64,000 bases of DNA from Shinella yambaruensis (GCF_022899355.1 NZ_JALJCK010000005.1:372001-436000); one strand, 5' to 3'; shown: positions 8,347 to 17,080, counted from the stretch's first letter. Program-made: numbers and translations. The notes: generated by a model not told the origin, from the letters alone.

Positions 8347-9369
8347 ATGTGCCAATCTTGCGCCATGCCGACACGTCCGAAGCCGACCAGCCCCCTCACC
8401 GTCGCCATCCTCGCCTTGCCGGAAAGCGGCACCATGGCACCCTATGGCCTGCACGAGATCCTCGGCGAGGCCGGCCGCGGCCCGAAGGCGCTGCGTCCCC
8501 TCAATCCGGTGCTCGTCGCCGCGGAGACCCGCACCCACGCGACGGGCAGCGGCCTCAGCGTGACCCCGCAGCAGGGGCTTGCCGGCGGCCTTGCCGATAT
8601 CGTCGTCGTCTGCGACATCCATCTCGATCCGGGCCTGTCGCCGGCCGGCCGCTGGCGGCGGGAGATCGCCTGGGTACGGCGGCATATCGAGGCGGAGGCG
8701 CTGGTCTGCTCGGCCTGCAGCGGCGCGGTGCTGCTGGCCGAAGCCGGGCTGCTCGACGGCACGGAGGCCGCCTCGCACTGGATCATGGCGGATCTTTTCC
8801 GCGACCACTATCCGAAGGTCACCTTCCGGCCGGAGCGCATTCTCTGCGACAGCGGCCGCGCCGGGCGGCTGATCACCACTGGCGGCGCCACGTCCTGGCA
8901 GGATCTCGCGCTCTACCTCATCGGCCGTTTCTGCGGAGCCGAGGAAGCGACGCGCATCGCCCGGCTCTTCCTGATCGGCGACCGGGGCCACGGGCAACTC
9001 CCCTTCGCCTCCATGGCCCGGCCGCGCCAGCACGGCAATGCCGCAATCGCCGACGTGCAGACCTGGCTTGCCGACAACTATGCCGCCCCCAATCCGGTGG
9101 CCGCCATGGTGGCGCGCTCCGGCATGGCGGAGCGCACCTTCAAGCGCCAGTTCAAGGCCGCCACCGGCTATGCGCCGGTGGACTATGTGCAGGCCATGCG
9201 CATCGAGGAGGCCAAGCAGATGCTGGAGACCGGGCCGGACGCCATCGAGGACATCGCCGTTGCGGTCGGCTACGGCGATCCGACCTTCTTCCGAAAGCTC
9301 TTCCGCCGCCGCGTCGGCGTCACGCCGGCGCAGTACCGCCAGCGCAACCGCCTTCGCACCCTCGGCTGA
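8347..9369 (+). CDS. GlxA-type AraC-family regulator with DJ-1/PfpI domain
   Basis: 340 residues. The N-terminal class I glutamine amidotransferase-like (DJ-1/PfpI) domain spans about residues 18-200 and includes ALVCSACSGAVLLAEAGLLDG, the nucleophile-elbow region. The C-terminal AraC domain (about 235-335) has the two helix-turn-helix motifs (VARSGMAERTFKRQFKAATG, and EDIAVAVGYGDPTFFRKLFR followed by RVGVTPAQYR). The start is uncertain: ATG 8347 or ATG 8365, neither with a clear ribosome-binding site. Likely a regulator of the divergent SRPBCC gene or the downstream GST gene. Confidence 0.9.
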   Translation: MCQSCAMPTRPKPTSPLTVAILALPESGTMAPYGLHEILGEAGRGPKALRPLNPVLVAAETRTHATGSGLSVTPQQGLAGGLADIVVVCDIHLDPGLSPAGRWRREIAWVRRHIEAEALVCSACSGAVLLAEAGLLDGTEAASHWIMADLFRDHYPKVTFRPERILCDSGRAGRLITTGGATSWQDLALYLIGRFCGAEEATRIARLFLIGDRGHGQLPFASMARPRQHGNAAIADVQTWLADNYAAPNPVAAMVARSGMAERTFKRQFKAATGYAPVDYVQAMRIEEAKQMLETGPDAIEDIAVAVGYGDPTFFRKLFRRRVGVTPAQYRQRNRLRTLG

Positions 9370-9465
9370 CGATGGCCGGTTTGCCCCGAAACCAGCCCGT
9401 TTGCCTCTGACCTTCAAGCCCCGTCGCCGGCACACTCGCCTCATCGGAACACGAGGAGACGCGAC

Positions 9466-10068
9466 ATGGACTTCTATTACGCCCCCACCGCCTGTAGCCA
9501 GGCCGCCCATATCCTGCTGCACGAGGCGGACCTTTCCTTCCGGCCGCACAAGGTCGACATCTTCCAGCACACGCTGGAGGACGGCAGCAGCTATGAGGCG
9601 GTCAATCCGAACGGCTACGTGCCCGCTCTTCGCCTCGATAACGGCCTCCTCCTGACGGAAAACGTCGCGCTGCTCGACTGGATCGCCCTTGCCGGCGACG
9701 GCCTCGTGCCGGACGGGCCGCTCGGCCGCACGCGCCACCTGCAGATGCTCGCCTTCCTCTCGACGGAACTGCAGAAGCCCTTCGTGCGACTGTTCTTCAC
9801 CGAGAACGAGGAGGAGAAGGCCTGGCTGACCGAAACGCTCACCCGCCGCTTCGGCTGGATCGCCACGCGCATCGAGGGCGACTATCTCTTCGGCGCGCGC
9901 TTTTCGGCCGCGGATGCCTTCTTCTACGTGATGGCGCGCTGGGCCGCGATGTGCGGCATCACCCTGCCGGAGACGCTGCAGGCGCTGGCGGGCCGGATAG
10001 AGGCGCGGCCGGCGGTGAGGACAGCGCTGGCGAAGGAGGGTGTCGCACCACTGGGCGGAGCCGCCTGA
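9466..10068 (+). CDS. glutathione S-transferase family protein
   Basis: 200 residues. The N-terminal thioredoxin-like domain (MDFYYAPTACSQAAHILLHE) has the alpha/beta-class Ser/Cys region, and NPNGYVPALRLDNG plus LTENVALLDWI supply the glutathione-binding cis-Pro and Glu/Asn. The C-terminal all-helical domain includes GARFSAADAFFYVMARW, the N-capping motif of GSTs. The start follows AGGAGACGCGAC. Substrate unknown. Confidence 0.92.
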   Translation: MDFYYAPTACSQAAHILLHEADLSFRPHKVDIFQHTLEDGSSYEAVNPNGYVPALRLDNGLLLTENVALLDWIALAGDGLVPDGPLGRTRHLQMLAFLSTELQKPFVRLFFTENEEEKAWLTETLTRRFGWIATRIEGDYLFGARFSAADAFFYVMARWAAMCGITLPETLQALAGRIEARPAVRTALAKEGVAPLGGAA

Positions 10069-10113
10069 GCCTTGAGGAAAAGCGTTGCGCCCGCCCGACG
10101 ATCCGCCGGCGTG

Positions 10114-10203
10114 AGGGCCTTGCTACGGGTCCGGTTCCGGCGACTGTCGGAACTGGTCGCTGGCGAGTCGCAGACAGGCTGCACTGGCGGGAAAGCAGGC
10201 CCT
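10114..10203 (+). promoter_or_regulatory. structured 5' leader of the FAD/GcvT gene
   Basis: In the 170-base leader, AGGGCC-T-TGCT (10114-10124) can pair with AGCAGGCCCT (10194-10203) with one bulge, enclosing about 70 bases. Inside is a hairpin GTTCCG (10134-10139)/CGGAAC (10148-10153). The right arm of the closing stem is 36 bases before the ATG. I do not recognise it as a known riboswitch class; it could be a cis-regulatory RNA or chance GC-rich folding. Confidence 0.35.
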
Positions 10204-10238
10204 AAAATCGGCAGCAACATTTCATCGGGGTCCAGCAC

Positions 10239-12800
10239 ATGGCAGAGTTTCCGCAACAGGCGAAGGTCGTCATCATCGGTTTGGGTGGCATCGTGGGCGC
10301 ATCGATCGCCCATCATCTCATCGAGCGGGGATGGGACGACATCGTGGGCATCGACAAGTCGGGCGTTCCCACCGATATCGGTTCGACGGCGCACGCCTCG
10401 GACTTCTGCTACACGACGAGCCACGACTATCTTTCGGTCTGGACCACCCAGTATTCGATCGATTTCTACGAGAAGATGGGCCACTACGCCCGCATCGGCG
10501 GCCTGGAGGTCGCGCGCACCGGCGACGATGCCTGGATGGAGGAGATCAAGCGCAAGCTCTCCTCCGCCCGGGCTTTCGGCACGCGCGCGCACTATGTCTC
10601 GCCGGCCGAGATCAAGGAGAAGTTCCCGCTGATCGAGGAAGACCAGGTGATGGGCGGCCTGTTCGACCCGGACGCCGGCCTCGTCATCCCGCGCTCGCAG
10701 ACGGTTGCCGGCAAGCTGGTCGACGCCGCCGAAAGATCCGGCAAGCTGCAGGTCTACGGCAACACGCCGGCCCAGTCGCTGATCGTTGAGGGCGGGCGCA
10801 TCAAGGGCGTCGTCACCCATCGCGGCACGATCATGGCCGACCATGTCATCGTCTGCGCCGGCATCTGGGGCCGCCTGATCGCCGAAATGGTCGGCGAGGA
10901 TCTTCCCGTCATGCCGGTCGATCACCCGCTCACCTTCTTCGGCCCGTACAACGAATTCGAAGGCACCGGCAAGGAGATCGGCTTTCCGCTTCTGCGCGAT
11001 CAGGGCAATTCCGCCTATATGCGCGATACGGGCGATCCGAAGACCACCGAGGGCGGCCAGATCGAGTGGGGCTATTACGAGACCACCAATCCGCGCCTGT
11101 GCCATCCGCGCGACATTCTCGAAAAGCACGAGGCACGCCTCTCCCCCTCGCAGCGCGACCTCGACATGGAGCAGATCCTCGAACCGCTCGAACGCGCCAT
11201 GGAACTGACGCCGATCCTCGGCGAACTCGGCTACAACGAGGGTCATTCGTTCAACGGCCTGTTGCAGGTTTCCGCCGCCGGCGGCCCCTCCTGCGGCGAG
11301 AGCCAGAAGGTGCGCGGCCTCTGGTACTGCGTCGCCATCTGGGTGAAGGACGGCCCCGGCTACGGCAAGCTGATCGCGGACTGGATGACGGACGGCCGCA
11401 CCGAGGTCGACCACAATTCGATCGACTATGCCCGCTTCTACCCGCACCAGCTGGAGGAAAAGTTCATCGAGGGCCGTACCTACGAGGCTGCCCAGAAGAT
11501 CTACTTCCCGGCCGTGCACACCCGCGAGCCCTATGCCACGGGCCGCAACGTCAAGCGTTCGCCCTTCTATGAGCGCGAAGTGGAGCTCGGCGGCTACTTC
11601 ATGGAGCTCGGCGGCTGGGAGCGTGCGCATGGCTACAAGGCCAACGAGCACCTGCTGGAAAAGTACGGCGACCGTGTGCCGGTGCGCGAGAACGAATGGG
11701 ACAGCCGCCATTTCTGGCGCGTGTCGAATGCCGAGCACCTGGCGATGAGCGAGGATTGCGGCATCGTCAACCTCTCGCATTTCCACATGGTGGATATCGA
11801 AGGGCCCGACCATGTCGAACTGCTGGAATGGCTCTGCGCGGCCAAGATCGGCGGCGACGCGAATATCGGCAAGGGCATCTACACCCACTTCCTCGACGAC
11901 GAGGGCATGGTGCGCGCCGACTTCACCGTCTTCCGCATGGCCGACCGCTGCCGCCTCGTCAACGGCGCCGATGCCGGCCCGCGCGACTTCCATTACATGA
12001 AGCGCGTCGCCGAAGACCGCGGGCTCGACGTCACCATCACCGACGTCTCGGAGAAGTTCATCACCATCGGCATCTGGGGCCCGAATGCCCGCGAGACGCT
12101 GAAGAAGGTGGTGGCGGACCCGGCCGGGCTCGACCTGGAGAACTTCGCCTTCGCCGCCATCAAGCAGATCGAGATCGCCGGCAAGCCGGTCACCGCCTTC
12201 CGCATCTCCTATGTCGGCGAGCAGGGCTGGGAGCTGCACATGAAATACGAGGACGGCCTTGCCGTCTGGGATGCGCTGCGCGAAACGGGGGTCATGGCCT
12301 TCGGCGTCGAGACCTATGCCAATTCGCGCCGCATGGAAAAGAGCCTGCGTCTCCAGAACGCCGACCTTCTCACCCAGTACAACCTCATCGAGGCCGACCT
12401 TGCCCGCCCGAAGGTCAAGGAAGCGGATTTCCGCGGCAAGGCGAAGCACCTGGAATACAAGGCACGCGACCATCAGCCCGCCATGCTCTGCACGCTGGTC
12501 ATGACGGACAATACCGACAGGAACGGCGTCAAGCGCTACCCGCTCGGCAACCTGCCCGTCATCGACCCGGAAACCGGCGAGGTGCTGGTCGACGAGCTCG
12601 GCCGCCGTTCCTACACGACCTCCATCGCCTTCGGTCCGACGATCGGCAAGAACATCGCGCTGGCCTACCTGCCGCACGCCTATTGCCAGGAAGGCCGCCA
12701 GCTCGAGATCGAGTATTTCGCCGAGACCTACCCGGTCGAGGTGGTCGGCATCGGCTACAAGCCGCTCTATGATCCCGAGAACCTGAAGCCGCGCACGTAA
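10239..12800 (+). CDS. FAD-dependent oxidoreductase fused to GcvT domain (dimethylglycine/sarcosine dehydrogenase-like)
   Basis: 853 residues. The N-terminal DAO-type FAD domain (about 1-400) starts with the dinucleotide-binding segment VVIIGLGGIVGASIAHHLIE. The C-terminal half is an aminomethyltransferase GcvT fold (about 470-850) with GIVNLSHFHMVDIEGPDHVE, SYVGEQGWELHM and SRRMEKSLRL, the tetrahydrofolate-binding family signatures. This layout matches dimethylglycine dehydrogenase, sarcosine dehydrogenase and related N-methyl oxidases that pass the C1 unit to tetrahydrofolate. The exact substrate is not readable. It is monocistronic, with a terminator after it and a possible structured leader before it. 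Confidence 0.88.
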   Translation: MAEFPQQAKVVIIGLGGIVGASIAHHLIERGWDDIVGIDKSGVPTDIGSTAHASDFCYTTSHDYLSVWTTQYSIDFYEKMGHYARIGGLEVARTGDDAWMEEIKRKLSSARAFGTRAHYVSPAEIKEKFPLIEEDQVMGGLFDPDAGLVIPRSQTVAGKLVDAAERSGKLQVYGNTPAQSLIVEGGRIKGVVTHRGTIMADHVIVCAGIWGRLIAEMVGEDLPVMPVDHPLTFFGPYNEFEGTGKEIGFPLLRDQGNSAYMRDTGDPKTTEGGQIEWGYYETTNPRLCHPRDILEKHEARLSPSQRDLDMEQILEPLERAMELTPILGELGYNEGHSFNGLLQVSAAGGPSCGESQKVRGLWYCVAIWVKDGPGYGKLIADWMTDGRTEVDHNSIDYARFYPHQLEEKFIEGRTYEAAQKIYFPAVHTREPYATGRNVKRSPFYEREVELGGYFMELGGWERAHGYKANEHLLEKYGDRVPVRENEWDSRHFWRVSNAEHLAMSEDCGIVNLSHFHMVDIEGPDHVELLEWLCAAKIGGDANIGKGIYTHFLDDEGMVRADFTVFRMADRCRLVNGADAGPRDFHYMKRVAEDRGLDVTITDVSEKFITIGIWGPNARETLKKVVADPAGLDLENFAFAAIKQIEIAGKPVTAFRISYVGEQGWELHMKYEDGLAVWDALRETGVMAFGVETYANSRRMEKSLRLQNADLLTQYNLIEADLARPKVKEADFRGKAKHLEYKARDHQPAMLCTLVMTDNTDRNGVKRYPLGNLPVIDPETGEVLVDELGRRSYTTSIAFGPTIGKNIALAYLPHAYCQEGRQLEIEYFAETYPVEVVGIGYKPLYDPENLKPRT

Positions 12801-12824
12801 GCGGGTTCGGGGACGTCAAAAAGG

Positions 12825-12860
12825 AAAGGGCGTGCCGGCGAAAGCGGGCGCGCCCTTTTG
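12825..12860 (+). terminator. rho-independent terminator after the FAD/GcvT gene
   Basis: AAAGGGCG (12825-12832) pairs with CGCCCTTT (12851-12858), followed by T. The stem lies 25 bases after the stop codon. Confidence 0.7.
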
Positions 12861-12950
12861 CTTGGTCGGTCTACGCGAGGCTCTTCTTGTCTCTTCGCAT
12901 TCCATCGCCGCCCCCTGCCTATGCTCTCATCTTCACCCGCTGCCCTCTCC

Positions 12951-13041
12951 CCGTCATCCTCGGGCTTGACCCGAGGATCCACGTGCCAAACTCAAGGCGC
13001 GCCGTGTCGCTTGGATCCTCGGGTCAAGCCCGAGGATGACG
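12951..13041. repeat. pair of identical 30-bp palindromic elements in inverted orientation
   Basis: A 30-base unit reading CGTCATCCTCGGGCTTGACC and then CGAGGATCCA lies at 12952-12981, and its exact reverse complement lies at 13012-13041, 30 bases apart. Each unit also has an internal dyad CTCGGG-CTTGA-CCCGAG. This sequence type is a frequent intergenic palindromic repeat in Rhizobiales genomes. The rest of the 12801-13223 intergenic region holds only the terminator at 12825. Confidence 0.85.
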
Positions 13042-13223
13042 AAGGAGAGGTGGGCGAACCAATGGAATGCGGGCGGCAGAAGGCAGACGGGCCAGGAAGG
13101 GCGGTAGGATTTTGGGAGACAGGATAGCGGGGTGTGCAGCGGCAGACACGAACATGGAGAACGGAGGAGACGGGGGCGACGGTCGGCCACCTTCCACGCC
13201 CCCTGCCCGCGCGAAAACCTGCT

Positions 13224-14423
13224 CTACCGCACCAGCGCCCCGTTCTCCGCCACCAGCCGCCCTGCCTTGAACACCAGCCGCCCCTTGGGCACCGCCACGA
13301 CGGCCTCCGGCACATGCTCGGCGGCGAGCGTCACGAAATCGGCCCTGGCGCCGAGGGCGATGCCGTAGCCTTCGAGGCCGAGGGCCTTCGCGCCCGCGGC
13401 GGTCACCACGTCGAAGGCGGCCGTGAGATCATCGTCCGTGTAGAAGCCGGAGCGGTAGCCAATCATCATGGCGCGGGCGAGCATGTCGCCGTCCCCATAG
13501 GGCCACCAGGAATCGCGGATATTATCGTTGCCGGCGAAGACGTTGACGCCTTCCGCGCGCAGCAGCGCAACCGGCGGGAAGACGTGGTCGCCCGGGGCGT
13601 TGGTCATGATCGAGACGCCCGCGGCGGCGATTTTTGCGCCGATGCGGCGGGCGGCGTCGGCATCGAGATCGCCGAGGCCATAGGCATGGCTGATCACCAC
13701 CTTGCCCTGCAAGCCGAGCGCCACGGTGCGCGCGCAGATTTCCTCCACCGTGAAGGCGCCCAGCGAACCGAAATCGTGCAGGTGGATATCGACCCCGACG
13801 CCACGCTTTTCAGCGACACCGAAGACGACGTCGAGATGGCCCTTGAGATCGCGGTCGAAGCTCGCCGGATCGAGGCCGCCGACGAGATCGGCGCCAAGCG
13901 CGATCGCCTCGTCCAGCAGGTCCGGCGTGCCGGGGCTTTTCAGGATGCCGCTCTGCGGGAAGGCGACGAGCTGGATGTCGATGACATCGCGGTATTCCTC
14001 GCGGATGCCGAGGATCGTCTCCAGCGACTTCAGCCCGACCGAGCCATCCACCATGACGTGGCTGCGCATCTGGAGGGAGCCGTTCGAGACGCAGAGTTCC
14101 AGCTGCTTGCGGGCGCGCTCGTCCATCGGCGCGGCCTCTGCCATGTTCTGAGCCTGGAAGGCGACGCGCTCGTGGACGTCAAAACCGTTGGTGCAGGGTT
14201 TGTGCGGGATCCATTTGTCGCCGTAGAAGCTGGTATCAAGGTGGATATGACCCTCGACGAAGGCCGGCACCAGCAACGCGCCGGCAATGTCCACCTGCCG
14301 GGCCGCGTCCGCAAGCGTGCCCGCTGGCCGGATGGCGACGATGCGGCCGCCGGCAACGCCGACATCGTTCAGCGAACCGTCCGACAGCGTCGCACGGGTG
14401 AAAAGAGTCTCGATCTCGGCCAT
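13224..14423 (-). CDS. amidohydrolase family protein (cytosine deaminase-like)
   Basis: 399 residues. Metal ligands of the amidohydrolase superfamily are visible: EGHIHLDTSFYGD (HxH) near residue 58, GVDIHLHDFG, VISHAYGLGD, and VFAGNDNIRDSWWPYGDGDM with the catalytic Asp. The N-terminal (GGRIVAIRP) and C-terminal (GARADFVTL, VFKAGRLV) beta-sandwich segments are complete. The closest familiar branch is cytosine deaminase/N-isopropylammelide hydrolase, but many relatives act on other cyclic amides. The promoter region contains three related 9-mers (see 14440-14514). Confidence 0.85.
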   Translation of the reverse strand: MAEIETLFTRATLSDGSLNDVGVAGGRIVAIRPAGTLADAARQVDIAGALLVPAFVEGHIHLDTSFYGDKWIPHKPCTNGFDVHERVAFQAQNMAEAAPMDERARKQLELCVSNGSLQMRSHVMVDGSVGLKSLETILGIREEYRDVIDIQLVAFPQSGILKSPGTPDLLDEAIALGADLVGGLDPASFDRDLKGHLDVVFGVAEKRGVGVDIHLHDFGSLGAFTVEEICARTVALGLQGKVVISHAYGLGDLDADAARRIGAKIAAAGVSIMTNAPGDHVFPPVALLRAEGVNVFAGNDNIRDSWWPYGDGDMLARAMMIGYRSGFYTDDDLTAAFDVVTAAGAKALGLEGYGIALGARADFVTLAAEHVPEAVVAVPKGRLVFKAGRLVAENGALVR

Positions 14424-14439
14424 GGCATCGCGTCTCCAT

Positions 14440-14514
14440 CTGCATACGACCTGACCCGCCCGGTTGCAGGCAGGTCAAATATTGTACGCAATAAGGCGCG
14501 AAAATCGTATGCAG
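14440..14514. promoter_or_regulatory. three related operator-like 9-mers upstream of the amidohydrolase
   Basis: CTGCATACGA (14440-14449) and TCGTATGCAG (14505-14514) form a perfect 10-bp inverted repeat. Between them TTGTACGCA (14482-14490) matches TCGTATGCA at 7 of 9 positions. The spacing (about 23 and 41 bases) and the TYGTAYGCA core resemble GntR-type operators. The right copy abuts the last codon of the preceding transpeptidase gene. No matching regulator is adjacent. Confidence 0.5.
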
Positions 14515-15219
14515 TCAATAGGCCGCGGCAACGGCGGCAGCACCCAGCACCAGAATGGGCGTGCCGTTCTGCACGCGGTCGTAGAGATCGATGACGTCCT
14601 GGTTCAGCATGCGCACGCAGCCGGAGGAGACGGACTTGCCGATCGTCCACCATTCCGGAGACCCGTGGATGCGGTAGAGCGTGTCTTCGTTGTTCTGGAA
14701 GATGTAGAGCGCGCGGGCACCGAGCGGGTTCTTCAGGCCCGGCTCCATGCCGCCGTTCGCGATGCTGTAGGGCTCCAGTTCCGGCTGGCGGGCGACCATC
14801 TCGTCCGGCGGGGTCCAGCGCGGCCATTGCCGCTTGTACTGGATGACGCCGCGGCCGGCCCATTCGAAGCCGGCGCGGCCGAGGCCGACGCCATAGCGCA
14901 TGGCTTGGCCGTCCTCGTAGGTGAGGTAGAGGAAGTGGTTCGCCGTATCGACGACGATCACGCCGGGGCGCTCGCCGGTCGGGTTCGGCACCATCTGGCG
15001 ATAGAAGCGCCGGTCGATCTTCTGGTAGGGAATGGCCGGCAGCGGGAACTGCTCGTCCGGCTTCGGCCCGTACATGGCGGCGTAGATGCTGGTATCGATC
15101 GGTTCGGGTTCGACGGCGACCCGCTCGCGCACCGGCGTCGTGCAGCCGGCCAGAACGGTGGTTGCCAATCCTGCCCCGCCAAGCAGGAAGGATCGGCGGC
15201 TTACGCTTTCACCAGTCAA
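14515..15219 (-). CDS. L,D-transpeptidase (YkuD family), Tat-type lipoprotein
   Basis: 234 residues. The N-terminus carries a twin-arginine-like signal (SVSRRSFLLGGAGLATTVLAGC) ending in a lipobox (LAG-C), so it is probably an exported lipoprotein. The YkuD catalytic domain follows, with RIHGSPEWWTIGKSVSSGCV, where His and the nucleophilic Cys are in the canonical HG...S.GC.R pattern. The enzyme forms 3-3 cross-links or attaches proteins to peptidoglycan. The start is taken as TTG 15219, which has GAGGA seven bases upstream; TTG 15237 is also possible and would overlap the previous gene. It probably forms an operon with the next L,D-transpeptidase. Confidence 0.9.
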   Translation of the reverse strand: MTGESVSRRSFLLGGAGLATTVLAGCTTPVRERVAVEPEPIDTSIYAAMYGPKPDEQFPLPAIPYQKIDRRFYRQMVPNPTGERPGVIVVDTANHFLYLTYEDGQAMRYGVGLGRAGFEWAGRGVIQYKRQWPRWTPPDEMVARQPELEPYSIANGGMEPGLKNPLGARALYIFQNNEDTLYRIHGSPEWWTIGKSVSSGCVRMLNQDVIDLYDRVQNGTPILVLGAAAVAAAY

Positions 15220-15233
15220 TGCATGTCCTCGCG

Positions 15234-16277
15234 TCAATCGTCATAGGGATCGGCCAGCGCGGCTTCGGGCCGGCTGACCGGATATTTCGTGCGCGAGATG
15301 CGGGCGGCCAGGCCCTTCGCACCCTGCTGCTTCAGGAGCGTGCGGAAGCTCGGATGCATGCCGCCGTCCATATAGGCAAAGCTCGACACCGTCGTGGTGG
15401 TGGCGAGCGCCGCCTCCAGCTTCTTCTGTTCCGCGCCGAGCTTGGCGACGAGATCGGTCGCCGGCTCGCTCAGTGCCGCCGGGCATTGCGCCAGCGGATC
15501 GCTCGGCTCACCGCCGTCGAATTCCTTGTTGAAGACATAGCGGCCGCCGCAGACGGAGACCTTCGGCTGTTTGCGCGTGAAGGCGAAGGCATCGTAGCCC
15601 TCCTTCAGCGTGCGCCAGAACGGCATGTTCGGATCGCCGCGGTGCTTGGCCATGTTCTGCGTCGTCATGCGGAAGGGATAGGCCTGCACCTGGAAGCGCT
15701 GCTGCCCGCCCTCCAGCGCCCGCTGCACGATGGCGTAGATCTCGCCGACGCCCTGGTCGGTCATCGCGTAGCAGCCGGAGGAGGAGCAGGCGCCATGCAC
15801 CATCAGCGCCTCGCCGGTATAGCCGAGCGCCGATTCCAGCCTGTTCGGATAACCAAGGTTGAAGGAGACGTAATATTGCGAGTTCGGGTTCAGCATGCCG
15901 GCCGAGACATGGTAGAAGCCTTCCGGCGCCTGGCGGTCGCCGCTCTTCTTCTTCGGGCCGAGCTTGCCGGACCAGCGGCACATCGGATAGGTCTTGAACA
16001 GCGCATACTGGCCGCTCGCATCGACCTTCCAGACCTCCAACTCGCTTTCCTGCTTGAAGATGCGCACCAGCACGGGGCTTTCCGGCCGCATCTTCTTCTT
16101 CGCCATCTCCGCCTTCACCTTGTTGGAAAGCTGCGGCGCCTCGGCCAGCGAGGCGACATCCATGGCCATGCAGCCGGCAAGCAGGCCGCCGGCGACGGCG
16201 GCGGCGGCAAGCCGCGCAAGAAGCGGCAGGCGCAAGCGGGCGGTTTCTCGGGAAAGTCGATGGCGAAGCGCAAACAT
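15234..16277 (-). CDS. L,D-transpeptidase (YafK-like) lipoprotein
   Basis: 347 residues beginning MFALRHRLSRETARLRL. A signal peptide with lipobox (VAGGLLAGC) is followed by a YafK/YkuD-type domain: PVLVRIFKQESELEVWKV, then APEGFYHV, and the catalytic MVHGACSSSGCYAM with His and Cys. The C-terminal 120 residues are outside the core domain. E. coli YafK/DpaA-type relatives cut the lipoprotein-peptidoglycan link, while others are transpeptidases, so the reaction direction is open. The start at 16277 is the first Met before the signal peptide. The next transpeptidase begins within 15 bases. Confidence 0.87.
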   Translation of the reverse strand: MFALRHRLSRETARLRLPLLARLAAAAVAGGLLAGCMAMDVASLAEAPQLSNKVKAEMAKKKMRPESPVLVRIFKQESELEVWKVDASGQYALFKTYPMCRWSGKLGPKKKSGDRQAPEGFYHVSAGMLNPNSQYYVSFNLGYPNRLESALGYTGEALMVHGACSSSGCYAMTDQGVGEIYAIVQRALEGGQQRFQVQAYPFRMTTQNMAKHRGDPNMPFWRTLKEGYDAFAFTRKQPKVSVCGGRYVFNKEFDGGEPSDPLAQCPAALSEPATDLVAKLGAEQKKLEAALATTTTVSSFAYMDGGMHPSFRTLLKQQGAKGLAARISRTKYPVSRPEAALADPYDD

Positions 16278-16657
16278 GGGTCGTTTTCGGTTGTTGGAGG
16301 TCCGGGCGCGCCGGTTCGAGGGCGGCGCATCTCGGGGTACAGATTCCAAGCGATTGCTTAGAACTTCGTTAATCTTGTGGCCTCGACCGGCTCCAGCGCG
16401 GCATCACGCCCCGGCAAGCGCCGAATCCAAGGCACCCGCCGCTGCGGGCGAGCATAAAACCTCAAGCCGCCTGCGCATCAAGGCCCCGTCCGGCGATTTT
16501 CCTCGCATGGCGATCACGCGGCGAACAACAAATCGTCAGCAGCCCCTTTCCGGCGCGCGGCACCGGGCAGGCGGCAAAGAAGACTTGATTTGCCCACAAT
16601 CCCGGCACATCTGTGGCGAAGACACATTCGACGGGCACATTCGATGAGGCAGAGGCG
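16278..16657. other. intergenic region, nothing recognised
   Basis: 380 bases between the divergently oriented L,D-transpeptidase and MerR genes. It must contain both promoters, but I find no clear -35/-10 pair, dyad or RNA structure. Plus-strand open frames here are weak and overlap the transpeptidase on the other strand. Confidence 0.4.
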
Positions 16658-17074
16658 ATGCTGACGATCGGCGATCTTTCCAAGGCCACGGGCGTCAAGG
16701 TTCCCACCATCCGCTACTATGAGCAGATGGGCCTGCTCTCCCATGCCGAGCGCTCGGAAGGCAACCAGCGGCGCTATTCCAGCGAGGAGCGCGAGCGCCT
16801 CGCCTTCATCCGCCACGCGCGCGATCTCGGCCTCACCATCGACGCCATCCGCGAGCTGATCGACCTCAGCCAGCACCCCGAACGCCCCTGCCGCGATGCC
16901 GACCGCATCGCCGCCGAACAGCTCGCCACCGTGCGGCGCAAGATCGCCCGGCTGCGCAAGCTGGAGGCCGAGCTGGAGCGCATCACCAGCCATTGCCATT
17001 CCGACCAGATCAGCGACTGCTACGTCATCCGGGCGCTCGCCAACCATGACCTCTGCCACGACGATCACGATTGA
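16658..17074 (+). CDS. MerR-family heavy-metal-responsive regulator
   Basis: 138 residues. The N-terminal MerR helix-turn-helix (MLTIGDLSKATGVKVPTIRY, then YEQMGLL) is followed by a dimerisation helix and Cys/His-rich metal-binding segments: PERPCRDADR around residue 79, then CHSDQISDCYVI and a terminal HDLCHDDHD. The pattern fits ZntR/CadR/PbrR-like sensors. The start is placed at ATG 16658, after GAGGCAGAGGC; a GTG at 16613 would add 15 residues. It is convergent with the SCO1-P-ATPase operon, whose promoter has a perfect MerR-type dyad at 19964-19982, so it is the probable activator of that operon. Confidence 0.88.
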   Translation: MLTIGDLSKATGVKVPTIRYYEQMGLLSHAERSEGNQRRYSSEERERLAFIRHARDLGLTIDAIRELIDLSQHPERPCRDADRIAAEQLATVRRKIARLRKLEAELERITSHCHSDQISDCYVIRALANHDLCHDDHD

Positions 17075-17080
17075 GCGCGT

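Noticed and set aside
10114..10203. Cobalamin or glycine riboswitch
   Set aside because: Short stretches such as GCACTGGCGGGAAAGC and GTCGCAGACAGGCTGC recall cobalamin elements, but the conserved core blocks are missing or in the wrong order, and no glycine-aptamer core is seen.
9924..12677. A 917-codon minus-strand open frame opposite the FAD/GcvT gene
   Set aside because: It is the antisense shadow of a clearly recognisable enzyme in high-GC DNA. Its translation has no domain and an odd composition, and it would also cover the GST gene end.
12951..13041. Insertion-sequence ends or a miniature transposon
   Set aside because: The inverted copies enclose only 30 bases and no target-site duplication is apparent. 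The sequence fits a dispersed palindromic repeat instead.
15994..16647. 217-codon plus-strand frame across the L,D-transpeptidase start and intergenic region
   Set aside because: No domain, low-complexity composition, overlaps a signal-peptide-bearing gene on the other strand.
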